Source: Okapia johnstoni (lineage: Eukaryota; Chordata; Mammalia; Artiodactyla; Giraffidae). Taken from it: 64,000 nt of DNA. Shown here in pieces: positions 61,413 to 64,000 of this stretch. The notes beneath the pieces were generated by a model. That model saw nothing but the letters and a program-made list of their open reading frames with translations, searched no databases and was not told the DNA's origin. The translations under genes were made by a program, and so were the position numbers. Positions within the stretch are counted from its first letter, which is position 1, and every line of letters starts with the position of its first letter. The stretch is taken from NCBI GenBank assembly GCA_024291935.2, contig CM044319.1:71444001-71508000 (forward strand). Reading direction: 5' to 3'.

Positions 61413-62305
61413 ACAAAGGAATATTACTCAGCCATAAAAAAGAATGAAATTTGGAATTTTCAAAGACATGGATGGACCTAGAGAGTGTTATGCTAAACGG
61501 AAGTTAGATAAAACAAATACTATATGTTATAATTTATATATGGAATCTAAAACATAAAACAAACACATTAACATAAGAAAACAGGAACAGACTCACAGAC
61601 TTAGAAAATAAACTAGTGGTAACCAGAGTGGAGAGGGGAAATAAGAGGGGAAAGACAGGAATAGGAGATTGAGAGTCACAAACTACTATATATAAATAAA
61701 TGTTACAAGAACACAGCACCAAGTATATAGCCCATATTTTATATTAATTTTAAATGGAGCATAATGTACTAAAAATATTGCCATTATGTCACAAGCCTGA
61801 AGCTAACATAATATTATTAAATCAAATATACTTCAATTAAAAATGCTGATTGGCAGTACTTTTATACATCTGAGACTACACATGAATCAAAGCATTGCAG
61901 TATTTATTTTTATTTACATGTGATGTATATTTTTCTCCATAGAGAACAAATTGGTTAGGACAATGCAGCCCACTGTTTTAATTTAGGTGCTGCAGTTTAA
62001 TTTGACTCTTGTCTCCATTAATTATTGACCTTGCACAACTTATTTAGTCTTAATTTCTCCTCTGAATTACAGGACAAATTTCTGCTAAATGCTCAAAAGC
62101 TGAAGATCTTCAAAAGATGATCAATGTCTTCAACATATTATTTTTAGTTCAGTTATAAAAAAGTTATAAATATTTTGTTATTTTGTGTAGTTTAGGAATG
62201 CAAGCAAATAATATGCAAGGAAATACACATCTGATATCAGAGTTGATAAATTAAAAGCGGTGCTGCACAGTACGTAAAGTTGTAGACTCCAGTCAGACTG
62301 CCTAT

Positions 62306-62890
62306 TATAGTCTGAATAACGGCCCCTTTAGCCTATATGTTGAAATCTTAACTCCCAGTATATTAGAATGTGACTGTATTTGAAGTCTGGTCTTTAAAAA
62401 GTTAATCAAATTAAAATGAGTTCATTAGGGAGGCCATAATAAAATGACTGCTAGCTCACAGTGACTCAAACTGCAAAGAATCTGCCTGCAATGTGAGGTT
62501 TGCAAACTCAGGTTTGATCTCTGGCTTGGGAAGATTCCCTGGAGAAAGGAATGACTGCTCACTCCAGTATTCTTGCCTGGAGAATTCCATGGACAGAGGA
62601 GACTGGCGGGCTACAGTCCACGGGGTCACAAAGAGTAAAAGATGATTGAGAGACTAACACATTCTTAAAAAAAAATCTTTAGAACACAGACACACATGCA
62701 GGGAAGATGATGAGAAGAGACGTAATGAGAGGACAGTCATCTACAAGCCCGTGAGAAAATCAGGAAAAAACAGCCCTGTCAGCAACTTGATCACAAGTTT
62801 CTAGCCCCCATAATTGTGAGAAAATGAATTTCTGTTTAAGACATCCTGTCTATGGTAATTTGTTATGGCAGCCCTCACTAACTAACACAC
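62306..62890 (+). mobile_element. MLT1-type MaLR LTR, split by a Bov-tA
   Basis: Left part: tatagtctgaataacggccc, atatgttgaaatcttaactcc, ttagggaggccataataaa. Right part: acacagacacacatgcaggg, catctacaagcccgtgag, ttgtgagaaaatgaatttctg, ttgttatggcagccctcac. The order fits MLT1. No internal retroviral region is present. Confidence 0.85.
62449..62655 (+). mobile_element. Bov-tA SINE nested in MLT1
   Basis: Head (gctcacagtgactcaaactg, caggtttgatctctggctt) and Bov-A part (cactccagtattcttgcctg, cacggggtcacaaagag). No clear target duplication, and a short piece of MLT1 (the gtccttataaga part) appears missing at the site. Confidence 0.88.
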
Positions 62891-62899
62891 TACCTTAGT

Positions 62900-63050
62900 T
62901 CATGTTGTAGCTTTAAGCAGTGTTCCTTGAGTTAAAGCATTTATCCTGTGCCTCATTTTCTTTATCTGTAAACTAGAGACACTAAGGTGCAAATTGCTTA
63001 CGAAAAGGCCTGGCTTACTGCAGGCTCTCAGTATTAGCTGTTATTGATTC
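62900..63050 (+). mobile_element. MIR SINE
   Basis: tgcctcattttctttatctg and gcaggctctcagtattagctg match the MIR core and 3' end. Confidence 0.68.
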
Positions 63051-63795
63051 TTCTGAATATAGAATCTTTAGTCTTCTTCAACAAGTTGCCTCTGTTGCAT
63101 AGCATACATTAAACTCTGCTTCTCTATTTCTAAAGAATAACTATGTATTACCAAATTTTAGATGAGAGATTTACTTGATACCATTTCAGTCTACAATTGA
63201 GTTACAATATAGTTTCACATCTGAGGTCTTTTATAAATATGAATGTTCCACTCTCAAAATGTAAAGGAGGAATGTGCCCTCATGAAATGACTATGATAAC
63301 AGCTGCTCCTCCTACAAAGCATCTGGGAAATGGCCTTTGAGGATTCAGAAGTTAGAGGTGACTGCTTTTGTGACTGGTCTGTTGTTATTTTTAAATGAAA
63401 AGGGTGAGCAGTTTCAGAAATAGTACAGCCAAAGTACCAGGCTTGAATTTTACAAGCCTGCCAAGATACACTTTAATATCCACGTAAATATTTGCCTGTA
63501 AAAACGGAAAACAAAAGGCTTAATTAATTCATAATGATTAAATATTTTCTTGAGTCATCTTTGCTGGTAAACAACAAGATCTTATGTTACTTACAATGTT
63601 CTTAATGTTCACTTCAAACAAACACAGCAGACTATGTACCTATAGCCACCTGTAGGTACATTTAGGACTACAGACATGATATGAATTGAGATCAGGGTCT
63701 TGAAAATAGGCACTAAAATGCTTTTCATATTTAGCACCCTTATCCAAGTCAAAACTTTCTAAGTGGATATTAACTATTTCTAATAACTATGTTAA
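63051..63795. other. Unique intron sequence
   Basis: No exon or repeat recognised. Confidence 0.5.
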
Positions 63796-63799
63796 CTCA

Positions 63800-63945
63800 T
63801 ATTTATTTAGGGATTTCTGTATGTGAAATTTTTATAGGTCTTACATCATATCCTAGTCATATCAACTCATTAAGTGCTATTATCTCCATCATCCATTTTA
63901 TAGATGAAGAAACTAAAGTTAACTAGTATACCCAAAATAACATAG
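63800..63945 (-). mobile_element. MIR SINE fragment
   Basis: tatcaactcattaagtgctat, catccattttatagatgaag and aaactaaagttaactag match the reverse complement of MIR. Confidence 0.7.
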
Positions 63946-64000
63946 ACAAAAAAAAGTGAATGAAGAAATAAAAAACAAAGGTTTGTCTTATTTCAGAGCT

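Larger units (their letters stand above)
56735..61850 (+). mobile_element. Old L1 LINE, about 4.3 kb without inserts, ORF1 missing
   Basis: 56735-57180 resembles the L1 5' UTR (actacaactatatacacaac, cacaactaaggatatagag, ttacatctggaagagcagg). From about 57190 the inter-ORF region and ORF2 endonuclease start directly (accactaaagaaaagtcatc, gactaaatgccccagtcaaa), so ORF1 is absent. Reverse transcriptase sequence follows at 59550-60010 (ctgaaaaagcatttgacaaa); its YADD/FADD box is mutated (FAYGM-like at about 59957). The C-terminal domain and 3' UTR run to about 61850 (catcaacagataaatggata, attactcagccataaaaaag). A further ORF2 segment is lost around the SINE at 60264-60471. Many stops make it long dead. 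Three SINEs are nested. Antisense to ERBB4. Confidence 0.82.
48061..64000 (-). other. ERBB4: ERBB4 intron 2 (3' part, upstream of exon 3)
   Basis: Inferred from the acceptor site of the exon at 47874-48060. At least 15.9 kb of the upstream intron is present and continues past the window end. No upstream ERBB4 exon was recognised. It carries an L2 split by a DNA transposon, a 1.8-kb BovB, a 5-kb L1 and an MLT1 LTR. Confidence 0.85.

Overview
This window is mammalian, specifically ruminant (cattle, sheep, goat or a close relative), genomic DNA. The evidence is the repeat content: nine BovB (RTE-clade) LINE copies, about twenty tRNA-Glu-derived Bov-tA SINEs, dimeric Bov-A2 SINEs and one CHR-type SINE, on a background of older mammalian MIR, L2, L1, MLT1 and MER5A remnants. 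I cannot tell the species from the sequence alone. DNA is AT-rich, with no bacterial-type operons, rRNA, CRISPR or phage genes.

The only protein-coding piece I can support is a single 187-bp exon on the minus strand (47874-48060). It encodes 62 residues of the extracellular L1 domain of the receptor tyrosine kinase ERBB4 (HER4), with a canonical AG acceptor and a strong GTAAGG donor. Everything else lies inside two very long introns of that gene: bases 1-47873 are the intron downstream of the exon (intron 3 by human numbering) and 48061-64000 the intron upstream (intron 2). Transcription of the host gene runs from high to low coordinates.

Layout. 1-3 kb: BovB/SINE cluster with a nested Bov-A2 and a twin-primed BovB. 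3.6-17 kb: old L2, scattered Bov-tA, a repeat-poor stretch (7.4-9.9 kb), a MIR, a 5'-truncated L1 tail and an internally inverted Bov-tA. 17.2 kb: a fresh 66-bp tandem duplication. 18.6-24.3 kb: SINE-rich, with a CCAAT-bearing LTR-like tandem block and a CHR SINE. 24.3-29.1 kb: mostly unique, ending in a GC-richer segment with two LTR-like 3' ends. 29.6-36.3 kb: composite SINE, BovB 3' end, and a 2.6-kb BovB retaining endonuclease and reverse transcriptase motifs. 37.9-45 kb: MIR, DNA transposon and SINE fragments. 45.4-48.8 kb: repeat-poor surroundings of the exon. 49.1-53.3 kb: L2 split by a DNA transposon, then a 1.8-kb BovB. 54.9-64 kb: microsatellite, MIRs, a 5-kb L1 lacking ORF1 and split by three SINEs, and an MLT1 LTR split by a SINE.

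I found no convincing new gene or system. The points worth a second look are structural: target-site duplications that delimit many insertions exactly, an internally inverted SINE and an inverted BovB, a recent tandem duplication, composite SINEs, and a small GC-rich LTR-associated segment with a short Kozak-context ORF. The long open frames in the window are fragments of mobile elements.
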